Shown here one piece after another: positions 1-11,200 of a stretch of DNA of 26,767 bases; the first letter of the stretch is position 1; every line of letters starts with the position of its first letter. Origin of the DNA: Azolla pinnata. Its lineage: Eukaryota; Streptophyta; Polypodiopsida; Salviniales; Salviniaceae. The notes beneath the pieces are model-generated. The model was given only the letters and a program-made list of their open reading frames with translations. It searched no databases and was not told the origin of the DNA. The DNA lies in assembly GCA_037176905.1 (NCBI GenBank), contig JBBBWG010031175.1, positions 1 to 26,767 on the forward strand, given 5' to 3'. The position numbers and the translations under genes are program-made.

Positions 1-315
1 AGACAATGACCCAAGTATGGAATTTATGCAATTATATTGATGCGAGTTAATGTTGCTTTTAGAAGAATTCATCTTAGTGATCATCAGAAGGAGGAACTCT
101 AATGAATCATTTTCAACTATTTTGAGAGAGTGAAAGTTCTTGTTACCATCTTTAGGTAGTCCTCGTGTAGCCTTCAATTGTGTCATGGCCTTAAGGCAAT
201 TCCTTTAACAGCTAATGTCAAGATATTGCAAACAGAGAAACAATCACAATCAAAGTTAGAAGATGAGTGGGACAATTATTTGAGAGATATGCTACCAACA
301 TCGACTTGGAGCAAA

Positions 316-600
316 GACATAAAGAAGATCAGAGAAACGGACTGGAGGAATCCCTAGAAGTCAGAAAGGAATCGAGATATGCTTGCTCCATTCCACGGTT
401 GCTCATTGATCTGAACATGAGATCAATTACCAGCATTGACAGTGGGGGAGGGAGGGGAGACGTAAAGAAGATAAGAGAAATGGATTGGAGGAACACCGAG
501 ACGACAGAAAAGGATGGAGACATGCTCGATCTGCACCACGGCTGTTCTTCATCTCACCCATCTAAAGCAAAGCATAGAAGATCGTCAAGTTTCCTTGTAA
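316..600. repeat. Diverged two-copy tandem repeat, period about 143 bp
   Basis: A purine-rich block starting GACATAAAGAAGATCAGAGA at 316 recurs as GACGTAAAGAAGATAAGAGA at 459, with similar sequence following both (AAACGGACTGGAGGAA against AAATGGATTGGAGGAA). The second copy fades after about 540. An open frame (267-761, +) spans both copies but shows no family motif and is most simply explained by low stop density. Apart from this repeat I see nothing in 1-950. Confidence 0.6.
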
Positions 601-952
601 AACTGAACCGATTGCCATCGTACATGTGCCGCAGAGACGCGAAGCGCAGGGCGATCACGTCAGGCGAAGAGGTCCGTGAGTTGGGCACGGCAAGGATGCC
701 GGTCATCAGGCAAGACCAGCGACCCGGATATCATCTCGCAGCACATGGCGGAGGAGGGTGAAAGCAACTACTCTGGCGCAGCTCTGCGAAGGGATGAATT
801 AAGGATGGCAGAGGACGGAGCTCGTCGCGCCCAGTCGGGGCACGGAAGAGGTTCTTCCGAAACCAAGGCAACGGCTATCGATCAACATGGACCAGCCTAT
901 GGCTTTGAGAGGGGGGGGGGGTGGGAAATTGGTCACTTTGTTAAGTAGCGAT

Positions 953-1007
953 GGTTTAGGGTTTAGGGTTCAAGGTTTAGGGTTTAGGGTTTAGGGTTTA
1001 GGGTTTG
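953..1007 (+). repeat. Interstitial plant telomere-type repeat (TTTAGGG)n
   Basis: About seven units of GGTTTAG run in near-perfect phase, interrupted once by TTCAAGG. TTTAGGG is the Arabidopsis-type telomere unit, and short internal tracts (telo-boxes) are common near plant promoters. It lies about 175 bp upstream of the TATA box of the following MADS gene. Confidence 0.85.
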
Positions 1008-1180
1008 CAAGGAGGCCATGGCCAAAAGAAGCAAGAGATATATTGGCGAAGCCATGGCCAAAGAAATCGAAAAGAAAAGCAAAGAAAGAGAAGGGGATTT
1101 CTTAATTGGGAACATTCGTACTGCTGCTGCCTTATCACGCCCCATCTCTCTCTGCCTTCACAACGAACCGGCTGCTGCCC

Positions 1181-1187
1181 TATATAA
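1181..1187 (+). promoter_or_regulatory. Candidate TATA box of MADS gene A
   Basis: TATATAA in the context GCTGCCCTATATAACACCGC is a textbook plant TATA box, with a CT-rich stretch and a short GC-richer context downstream. Transcription would be expected to begin near 1210-1220, which leaves a leader of roughly 860 nt before the start codon at 2076. Several upstream ATGs lie in that leader. No transcript evidence is available, so the assignment to gene A rests on position and strand. Confidence 0.5.
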
Positions 1188-1372
1188 CACCGCACAGATG
1201 CGAAGAAAGTGGTCATCGTCGTCTTCGTTCCGTCGTCAGCTCCTTCTCTCGCCATCGCTCCTCCTCCTCCTCCTCCGCAGGTGCTTGCTTGCTGCCGCTC
1301 TCTCCGCAGCAGCAACCGCAGCAGCTAAATAGAGGGACTGTGATCCTTCCCTCCCTCCCTCCCTCTCCCATT

Positions 1373-2045
1373 TCGCTTCTGCAAGGCTTTTTTTTTGTTT
1401 TTTCGTTTCCTTCTTGTGATCGGAACGAACCCTAGCTGCGGAGGAAGGACAGGAAAGGAAAGGGAAGCCTGCCGCTTCTGCTAGGTTTTTGTGATCAGAA
1501 TGAACCCTAGCTGCGGAGGAAGGAACGGAAAGGAAATGAAAGGAAAGGGAAGGGAAGACCGCCGCTTCTGCTAGGTTTTTGTGATCAGAATGAACCCTAG
1601 CTGCGGAGGAAGGAACGGAACGGAAAGGAAAGGAAAGGGAACGGAAGACCGCCGCTTCTGCTAGGTTTATGTGATCGGAAGGAACGGAACGGAAAGGAAA
1701 GGGAAGGGAAGGGAAGTCCGCTTCTGCTTGGTTTTTGCGATCGGAAGGAACCCTCGCTGCCGAGGAAGGAACTTAATGGAAAGGAAAGGGAAGGGAAGGG
1801 AAGGGAAGTCTGCTTCTGCTAGGTTTTTGTGATCGGAAGGAACCGTCGCTGCCGAGGAAGGAACTTAATGGAAAGGAAAGGGAAGGGAAGGGAAGTCTGC
1901 TTCTGCTAGGTTTTTGCGATCGGAAGGAACCCGAGCTGCGGAGGAAGGAAAGGGAAGGAAAGGGAAGTCGGCTTCTGCAAGGTTTTTACGATCGGAAGGA
2001 ACCCTAGGTGCGGCGGAAGGAACGGAAAGGGAAGGGAAGGGAAGG
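1373..2045 (+). repeat. Purine-rich minisatellite in the 5' leader of MADS gene A, about eight copies
   Basis: A unit built of GCTTCTGCTAGGTTTTTGTG, ATCGGAAGGAACCCTAGCTG and a run of GGAAAGGAAAGGGAAG recurs with the GCTTCTGC core near 1373, 1473, 1563, 1653, 1720, 1811, 1900 and 1972. The period is about 67 to 91 bp and varies mainly through the number of GGAAA/GGGAA units. It contains AACCCTAG, which resembles a telo-box. It sits between the TATA box and the start codon, so it may be transcribed. Open frames through it are by-products of the repeat. Confidence 0.8.
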
Positions 2046-2075
2046 GAAGGAGAAGGAAGGAGAAGGCAGGAGGCT

Positions 2076-2275
2076 ATGGGGCGGTGCAAGATCGAGATCA
2101 AGCGCATCGACAACGCCACCACCAGGCAGGTCACCTTCTGCAAGCGCCGGATGGGCCTGCTCAAGAAGGCGCGCGAGCTCTCCGTGCTCTGCGATGTCGA
2201 TGTAGCTCTGCTCATCTCCTCCGCTTCCTCTTCTTCCGCAGGCAGGAAGCTCTTCCACTTCGCTAGCCCTCCCAG
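2076..2275 (+). CDS. Gene A exon 1: MADS DNA-binding domain with Ser insertion
   Basis: Encodes residues 1-66 plus two bases. The basic helix ([18 protein letters not shown]) is standard. After the first strand (VDVALLIS), where most plant MADS proteins read IFSSxGKLxE, this one has a Ser/Ala stretch before GRKLFHF, about five residues longer than usual. The conserved Phe48 is Ser. The donor is CCCAG|GTACAG. Arg at position 34 (KKARELS) replaces the Tyr or His most common in MIKC proteins. Confidence 0.9.
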
Positions 2276-5200
2276 GTACAGTCGCCTGCAACTCTGCCTT
2301 CCCTCTTCTTCCCTCCATCGCGGCCTCTCTCTGTCTCTCGTTCTTGCTTCTTTCTTTCCATGGCTTCATGGCTTCTTTCTTTCCATGAAACCTCTTTGCC
2401 TCTTCTTGGCTTCCCTTCCTGCTTCATCCGTTTCATCTGCAGGCGCCTGGAGGATATCATTCAGCTCTACAGGAGCTGCCAAAGCCAAGAAAACGGGCAG
2501 TCGGACACCCCCCAACCCCTCTTTGCTCCTCTTCCTCCTCCTCCTCCTCCTTCTGCTGCTACTGCTGCAGTCGACCACCGCCTCCTGCAGCCGGACCTCG
2601 CCTCCTCATCCACTTCTGATCGTCTGCTTCATTCCCACCATCTTTTGCATACTGTGAGTCCTCTCCTGCCACCATCTCTACTTTCCTTTCCGCTATTCTG
2701 CATTCTTCTTTCTTGCATGCTTTCGATGGGAAGATTCTACCATTCGTTATGCTATAAAAAACCCGCTTTGTATGTTTCATCTCCCAGACTGGGATCGCAC
2801 ATCATGACAGACATCTCAAACACCTCCTAAATTCGTACCCATGGCTATGGAGTGCCACTGCGTCTTTCCTTGACACCTTCTTTGATGTCATATTTAACAA
2901 CTGCATTTCCGCTTAACCCCCTACAAATATTCCTCTCCCAGACTGGGATTACACATCCTGACAGACATCTGATACACGTATGCGTACACATGGCTATGGA
3001 GTGCCACTGCATCTTTCATTGACTTCTCCTTCTTTGATGTCATATTTAACCACTGCATCCCTGCTTGAACCTCACTTCTTTCGTCCCCCCCCATTTCATT
3101 AGCGATCATACAATTTCTACCAGTGATATTTGGTTTTCCTCATTATTCCGTGCTTGTTTATGCGCTCCCAGCTAGTTTTATAGTTTAATCTATCATTGCA
3201 GCATTACTGTCCAATCGAGCTCTAGGTTTTTCATCCTTACTGTGTCAGTTCGGCATGCTGATTCTTGCTGCCATTGAGCAAAGACGCTGCTTGCAGTTCC
3301 TCATGTAAGTGTGTATTTGGCCCTTGAAAATGAAGCTTGGTAGTTAAGGTCGAGCGTGAATGATCAGGCATTTGATTCCAACTGTGCAATTCAACTCTAG
3401 GCTTTCATTGTCATTGTGTCAGTTCGGCATGCTAATTCTTGCCGCCATTGAGCAAAGACGCTGCTTGCAGTTCCTTATGTAAGTGTGTTTTTGGCCCTTG
3501 AAAATGAAGCTTGGTAGTTAAGGTCGAGCATGAATGATCAGGCATTTGATTCCAACTGTCCAATTCAACTCTAGGCTTTCACAGTCAATGTGTCAGTTTT
3601 GGCCCTTGAAAATGAAGCTTGGTAGTTAAGGTCGAGCATGAACGATCAGGCATTTGATTCCAACTGTCCAATTCAACTCTAGGCTTTCACAGTCAATGTG
3701 TAAGTTCGGCATGCTAATTCTTGCCGCCATTGAGCAAAGACGCTGCTTGCAGCTCCTCATGCGAGTGTCTTTTATAATTTGCATGTATTTGGCCCTTGAA
3801 ATAAACCTTGATAGTTGAGGTCGAGTATGAATGATCAGGCATTTGATTCCAATCTAACTCTAGGCTTTCACGCTCACCATGTCAGTTCAGCATGCGAATA
3901 GTGCCACCATTGAGCAAACACGCTGCAGCTTGCAGCTTCTCATGCAAATGTGAATTTAATTTACGATCATTTTGCCCTTATAAATGAACCTTGATAGTTA
4001 TAGTCAAGCATGAATGATCAGGTATCTGATTCCAACTGTCCAATCTAACTCTAGGCTTTCATTCTCAATGTATCAGTTTGGCATGCTAATTCTTGCTACT
4101 CTTGAGCAAAGATGCAGCTTTCAGCTTCTCATGCACACATGTCTTTAATTTGCATGCGTTTCACCCTTGAAAATGAACCTTGATAGTTAAGGTCGAGCAT
4201 GAATGATCAGGCATTTGATTCCAACTCTAGGCTTTCATTGTCTATATGTCAGTTTGGCGTACTAATTTTTGTCGCCCTTGGGCGGAGATGCAGCTTGCTG
4301 CTTCTCATGCAAGTGTATCTTTAAGTTACGTTCATTTGGCCCTTGTAAATGAATCTTGATAGTTAAGGTCAAGCATGAATGATCAGGGATATTTTGATTC
4401 CAATTACTGGCCTGCTCCTGAATATTCTACAACATATGCTCTCTTTTTTTCTTTTCTCGTCAATAGATCACTAGGCATCAGTTCAATTTGGAGCTTAGTC
4501 ACTTAGTTAGATATCTGATAATGGAGCAGAATGCAGCCCCACTCCCAATCTTAGGAGATCAATTTTCTAGTGGAGACATCGAATTCTGCATACCATTTTA
4601 TTATCAACATTTACACTTTTGGTCGTGAATTCTGCTGATTTTTCGGGTCTAATTAATGTCAAGAATATTTTTATGCATCAAATAGGAAACAAGCCTTGTA
4701 TGTTTTACCTCTACTCATGATATATTATGTACACTTGGACTGTTTTAAACCATCACTATGCATGACACTGTGTACATATGCATACATCCATACAATCACT
4801 GGATATATACAGCATATCCATTTCATGTACATTATGTTGTATGTGTGGCAGTACTATAAACATGAATGCTTACAACTATGCTCTCACATTATAGTACCCC
4901 GGCTGAAATACATTTATCCCCACGTCTAGTTGTGAATACGTTTATGCCCTATGAAGGGGATACTGTGAAGCTATGTGACAAATGAATGTGCTTGGTAGAG
5001 TACTAAATGAAGAAGTATGACGAAATTTGTAAGCTGACAATGAAACCAAAAGCTGATCGTTTGTGAGAAAAACCTCCAGCTACATTTAGAGAGTCAGCGA
5101 TATACATTAACATAGACTTCTCGAATACCACTTGAGCTATGGTAAGAGTAATTATCATAGGGTGGGTGTTATTCTATAGAGTAATCAATTAGCTCTCTAT

Positions 5201-8200
5201 ACCTTTGCACTGACTGACTTCAGAGAAACATGAACAGTTAATCAATTGCATTATTCCTATTAGATGTCTTGAAAGGTGGCTAATGTGCTGAAGTATAATC
5301 AAGAGCATAGCCTTGTGACTTCTCTGTGGGTCTCAGTTTGTGTCTACTGTTCATGTTGTCGGGTTTAATGCTTGACGTTAGGCTACCATCCACTCTTTAC
5401 CTAAAGGAACAGTATATTTCCGTAGGTTATAGAAGTGCATCTTTTAGAATCTAGCTTCTTCAGTAAGCTTTACACACATATTTACCAGAATTGATTCCTT
5501 TTATATAGCAGCACTTCTATTATAAGACTTTACTTATGCATCATTCTTCCTTAATGAGCCACTTCAGCAAGATTTGAATGATTCTAATTCCTTATAGATA
5601 GAAGTGCATATTTATAAACACTTCCTTAATCCAACTTCTTAACTAATCTTTGCTCACTTTTCATGCATTCATCCCCTTATTCCTTCAGGCTTTGCACACA
5701 TCAGTGACACTTGTAGAAGCACGTCTTGTAAGCAGTTCCTTCTAGTTTCTTCACCAGGATTTTCATACGTTGATCTGGCCTTTAATATGGATGCATTCTC
5801 GTATATGACAACTTTAGCTACATGACTGCAATGCTTGCATGCTATGATTCGATAACTTTGACACTCAATAATTGTAGCCCTGTCTGAATATAGTGCAGGC
5901 TTTGGTCTCTACAACTTCCTACTATTCGTGTGTATAGGATTGTTGTTGATACCATGAATAAATATTTATTCTCATGATTAAATATTCAGATTCTTAGACA
6001 CCATAGTTAAGAGCTGTAATAACACCCTGAATGTTTACTTATCCATCTGGCCTATGATCATAAACGCCATTCTCTTGAATATGTGACTGACGGCAGACTG
6101 TACATTTATCACCAGTCTAGGCACTAACTGTAATAATGATATTTTGGCTCATAACTCCTTTATTTCATTAGATTATGTAAAAATATAAAGTTAGCCAAAG
6201 AGTTTCTAATGTGTTCAGGCAAGCAGAAACTTCAAGGATAGATTATTTGAATCATGATGTAAAGTCATTTATGGCATTCTCCCTGGAAAAAACCACATCA
6301 TATTTCCCAATTGTGGAAAATCTTCCATAATTTTCTTATGAAATTGTCCTAATTGTGCTCGTACATATCAATATTTAATCCAAAAATAGGCAACACTTTT
6401 ATCGTATATTTTCAAAAGGAGATTATATCGACATGTTGTAAGTCAATTGAGGAACATGCACTTGGATTCTGAAAGCCATGTCTTTTGAGTTTTAAAATTC
6501 TATACACATTATGACATGGACTGTCGCTATGATGACTATAGCTGCAATTTATCAGTGGTTGCATAAGCCCATTAAAATTGAACTCGGGGTAGAATTGAGT
6601 GGAGAAATCAGTTGCAATGTGGATCATGGCTGGTATTATAGCTGTTGATGAACAAAACATCAATAGTGCTAGGTAGTTGGCGAAACTAAGAAATATATTT
6701 GGTTTTGTGTATAATGATTGACATATTCATGTAGCAATTTTTCAGCTAGGGATATGATAAACTTGATGTATTTACCATATCATCGGTGTGACTGTTTCCC
6801 TCATCAATGTTGATGAACGTTGTATCATTGTAAAAATGGTGACTGATTCAAGCACAACTAGAAATTTTCCATAGAAACCTTGCATGGCTCTTCCAACTGT
6901 ACCCAAGACATGTGATTTTGAGTAGTGCAGCTGTTTTGGAATCAACTGTAAGTAGTGCAGCTGTTTTGGAATCAACTGTACCCCAATACACGTGATTTTG
7001 AGTCTTCAAAATAACAAATGCGTAGTTCACAGTCATAATTTAGTTGAAAGTAGATATATGGATCTTCTCTTAAGGATCACTAGTCCCCGATATCTATCTA
7101 AATGTTTTCTTTAATAATAATATATTGGGTTTATATGCTCAAAAATGCCAGTGATAAGCTGTAATGACTATGAAGAACAAGACTAAGGTTTCTACTCTAG
7201 AAAACTTTCAACTATGAATCATGAGAGAACAGTTTTTCTAAGGTTTCTACTCTAGAAAACTTTCAACTATGAATCATGAGAGAACAGTTTTTGTTATGAA
7301 GGCCAGGTGAAATGCTAAAAGCTGCAGAACGTGTTTAGCTATGTCAATTCAGGAAAATACTTTAAACTGTAAAGAGGATGGGAACGTTCTGATGGTACCA
7401 CGTTGACATAATGTCTATTCAATTCTTGCGTTACATGAGAGAAGTTGGTATTCTATTAGGAAGTTAATGTGATTCATTCTGCTTTTCCGTTGGAATTGAT
7501 GTTTACTTGTGTATGTCTATCATACCTCGTATTGAATGCCGATTCTGTAGCTGCGGCCCAATTGCTCATCTATGCAGAGGCTATAAATGTCTTAATTGTG
7601 TCTGCTGTTATGGTAACTGAAGAACCAGCAGGTTCTCGTACATCCATCTCTTTAAATATACAATACTCCATAGCTTCGGTAAATTGTATAGGTCTTTCTT
7701 CACTACTAATTGTCATGATTCATGGTACGAAATGGTCTAACTTACGGTCAACTGATCGGTTGAAATTTTCTGTTTCTGTGGAGGACACTTTAGATAATAG
7801 TGTTCAAGAACTGAGCCTTTGGTGATGAGCCATTAGTACACGATAAATTTATTGGATTGACACCTAGACTAGAGGTTCTCTTAGAATTAGTTGAGAAACT
7901 CAAAGCCTCTAGAATGATGTAGTTGTTAAAGACGCCTCCTTATGATGCGCTAGGATTCATATATTGAAAGAATAAGGTGGCTCATTCCCCCAAGGTATTA
8001 TATGAGTCCTTCCAGATCAAGTCCCCAAGATCCCATTGTAGATGCACTGGAGGTCTCTTTTCCACTAGACCCAAATCGCTATGATCTTCTACCTTGTCTA
8101 CAAGCGAATCAATATTCTGTTACTTTCCCTACAACGATTAATTTTCAAAAAGACACTATGGAGGTTCTTCTAGGTCCTATTGCTAAACCACCTTCGTCTT

Positions 8201-11200
8201 GATCCCTATCATCTATCCATCTTGGGAAGCAATGTGTAGGTTCATAATTAGCAGCTATTAGAGGACTTTATCCTTTCACCAAAGCACACATAAATCTATC
8301 TTGTTAATTCCTAAAATGCATGAACCATTGATCCTTGTCCAATGCCCATTGCATATCAGCCACCCATGGACAACCCTCCACAGAGATTAATACCAAGTAC
8401 AGTGGCTTCGTGTAGTAGGTGAAGGGAAGAGGAAACGCAGTTAACACCAGATCCTTGTATCTATCCTCTAGAAACAAGGTAACACTACCCATCTAGAAAC
8501 AAGATACTTGCAAAATGTTGCCTCTTTCTGAGCATCTTCTCAGAATCACCTTCTAGCTAGTGGAAATGAGCATTTAGCATATGCACCAAATCCGTCCAAA
8601 CCATCGCACAAGCTCAATTGGTTCTATGAACCTATAGGAAAAAATTGTTGTACATCTGGATTTCGATATATTACACAAGGTAATAGCTGAGATTACAAAC
8701 AATCAGGAGTCTTTGATATTTAACCAATTCCCTTCCCAGTGGTCAAGTAATGTATGACATAACATTCTGGCTTGAAAAAGGTTGAATGCTTTAATCAACT
8801 ATTTCTCATACAAAACAGATTGACTGGATAGTTCTCCCGAAACAGCAAGGGGCAAATAAACCATCAATCTCAAAACTCTAACCCAAACCTAACAAGCCAT
8901 TGGAGAATCCCACAAGGCATATCTTTTCGATTTCATGACAGATCTACAAGACCAACAAGTTGTAGAAAATACTCTAATTCTTCCCCAAGTACCAACAGGC
9001 CGGACCTTGTGAATCAGTTGCCGTTGAAAAGTCATAACCCAGACTTTCGATTTTTCTTTTCTTGCTTTTTGCAGGATTTATGGGGCATATCATGATGTCT
9101 CATGGGCATGCTATGTGTTACCCAGATAACTAAAATTTAAAATATAAACCCTAAACCTCTGTATGTATGTTGGCCACAATTGGTCTTTGTTGTTGTAATG
9201 ATGTTGGTGTACACATATGCTTGTGTGTGAAGGTGTGTGTTTCTGTATGCATGTTTGCATGTGTGTGATGTTCTCAATCTATAGGAACCATATATGGTTT
9301 TGGGGTGTGCGAGAGCACGGTTATGTGGTAGTTGACCAAATCTTTGGCTACCATTTTTATCTCTTATCTCTTCTCTTCTCTTCTTTTCTTAGCTCTTATG
9401 CGGCCCCATTCTTGAAATCGACATTCTTGAAACCATCGGCCAAGATGTGTCGACATGTGACTGCTCTAGAAGTTACAATCGTTCGCAAAGATATTGCACA
9501 TCATGATATGATCGGAAGGTTCGAGTTAAAGAAAATTTGCACTGTATAGAGAACTGTCTCGTGCGCGTGACTTGTCTTACCTAAAGAGCAATGTGTGTGT
9601 ATACCAGTGTTGTTTGTGTTTAATGTTGGTGTGCCAATGTCACTAGTTAAAACTAGACATTTGGTATGTGTAATTTTGTTATGTTGGTTGTGAGACTAGA
9701 AAAGTTTTTAGTCACACAATTGGACAAAGTCAAAATAGTCGCAAGTTTTTGTTTTCCAAAAAGAATATCCTATCATTAATTATACAAAGTCTACCCTAAT
9801 TACAATCGTAGTAAAAATATCAATCATCCTGGCTTTTCTCCAAAATTAAACTCATTGCATGAGTTAAAAATTGGACATAAAATTAACCTTTAGGTTTAGG
9901 GTTTAGGGTTTGGTTTATCAATTATTTGATTACGTAATTTCAGGTGGAAATATCCAATGAAGGGGTTGGTATCGCCATACTACACTTCTCCGGTCATAAG
10001 AATACAACAAATCAATTGTCCTCGTTAATCATGTAATAACTCATTTTAAAGATGCAAGTGAAGTTGATCACTGACCATAGCCAAAGTAGAAACAAGTTTG
10101 TGTTAAAGATTGTTAGATGTAAGATCGCTAATTTTTTAATTTAATGGTCCAAATAAAACCCTCCAACGCATGCAATGAAGCTTAGAGGTATCAAGAGATA
10201 TCAAGAGCAAGCTCTCATCTCTTTTGTTGACTTCCCAACATTTTTCGTGTAATGAAGTAGCCACCATTGGATAGGAATTGAATTAGTTCTTGTCAGCTAT
10301 ACCTTTGTTCTTCATAGAAAAACACTAATAGCAAAAAACATTGTGCACACATCTCATCCTGTCGCAACTTCTATTCTAACGTTCTTTGCCTCGAAACTCC
10401 TTCTCTCCGTAACCTTCTCTCATGTAGCAAAGAATGGCAACGAGTTTATGGAGAATGTGTTTAGATTTGTAATTGCCTCGCAAGAGTTATGCTTAAGATT
10501 TGGCCCATAAGATTAATGCATGTTGGATGTGCCTAATTCGTTGTTGAAGCTGATCATTAGGTTAAGGATCAAGAATCCACTTATCCATATCATATGCCAA
10601 CATCCGAAACATCTTAAATTGAGCATGTCTAAGAACATTCACATCATATTTTGTGCTCTCTCGAGTTCTCCCTGGTATGCACACAGTGCTAGTGATTCTT
10701 ATGATGTCCTTGAAATAGGTTCTCAACCAATCCAAGTGTTGACTTCGTCGTAACTAATTAGGAGAAGTCATATCACAACGTGGGCTTAATCCACATTAGA
10801 AAGAGGTGGGGCTAATTTTTCCTGATCAGCCCTTAGTCGACGTGGTGTGAGATAGATCCACACATCTATCGACATTGCATTGAGTGATAATATGACTCCT
10901 ATACACAACCTTGTCCTCTTATACACAAACTTGTCGTTAGAAAGCTGACATGACATATCATTGACTACAGTGTGGGCCATTGCATCCAACTGAGAATCGG
11001 AAACATTAGTCTCCATCCTTCTTAAATTGGCCGATCTCTCGCAGATTCGGTTAAACGAGCAACAAATTCTTCCTGTCCCATCTTCTACTATGTTATTCTT
11101 TTGTTGGATCTCTAGTCTAGTGGTTTGATTCAACGGTATGATTGGCTGAATTCGTTACATGATTTCATCGTCAGAAGGCTGGATTTTAAGCTGAGGTCAA

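Noticed and set aside
1018-1332. Open frame beginning MAKRSKRYIGEAMAKE upstream of gene A
   Set aside because: It overlaps the TATA box and runs into Ser/Leu low complexity. No family match is recognised.
1914-2657. A 247-residue single-exon frame through the MADS start of gene A
   Set aside because: It reads upstream repeat and intron 1 as protein. Splicing at 2275/2443 gives the family-typical sequence and matches gene B.
3211-4405. CRISPR-like array
   Set aside because: The repeats are about 180 bp, directly abutting and diverged, with no unique spacers, in plant DNA.
4696-4929. 77-residue frame rich in Tyr, His and Ile
   Set aside because: AT-rich intron sequence with no motif and no splice or promoter context.
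7469-7825. A functional 118-residue membrane protein
   Set aside because: It is a truncated ndhG relic with no start of its own, an upstream frame break and a diverged second half.
10786-11133. 115-residue minus-strand frame
   Set aside because: No recognisable domain. It lies in intron 2 of gene A and could be transposon debris, but nothing specific supports a call.
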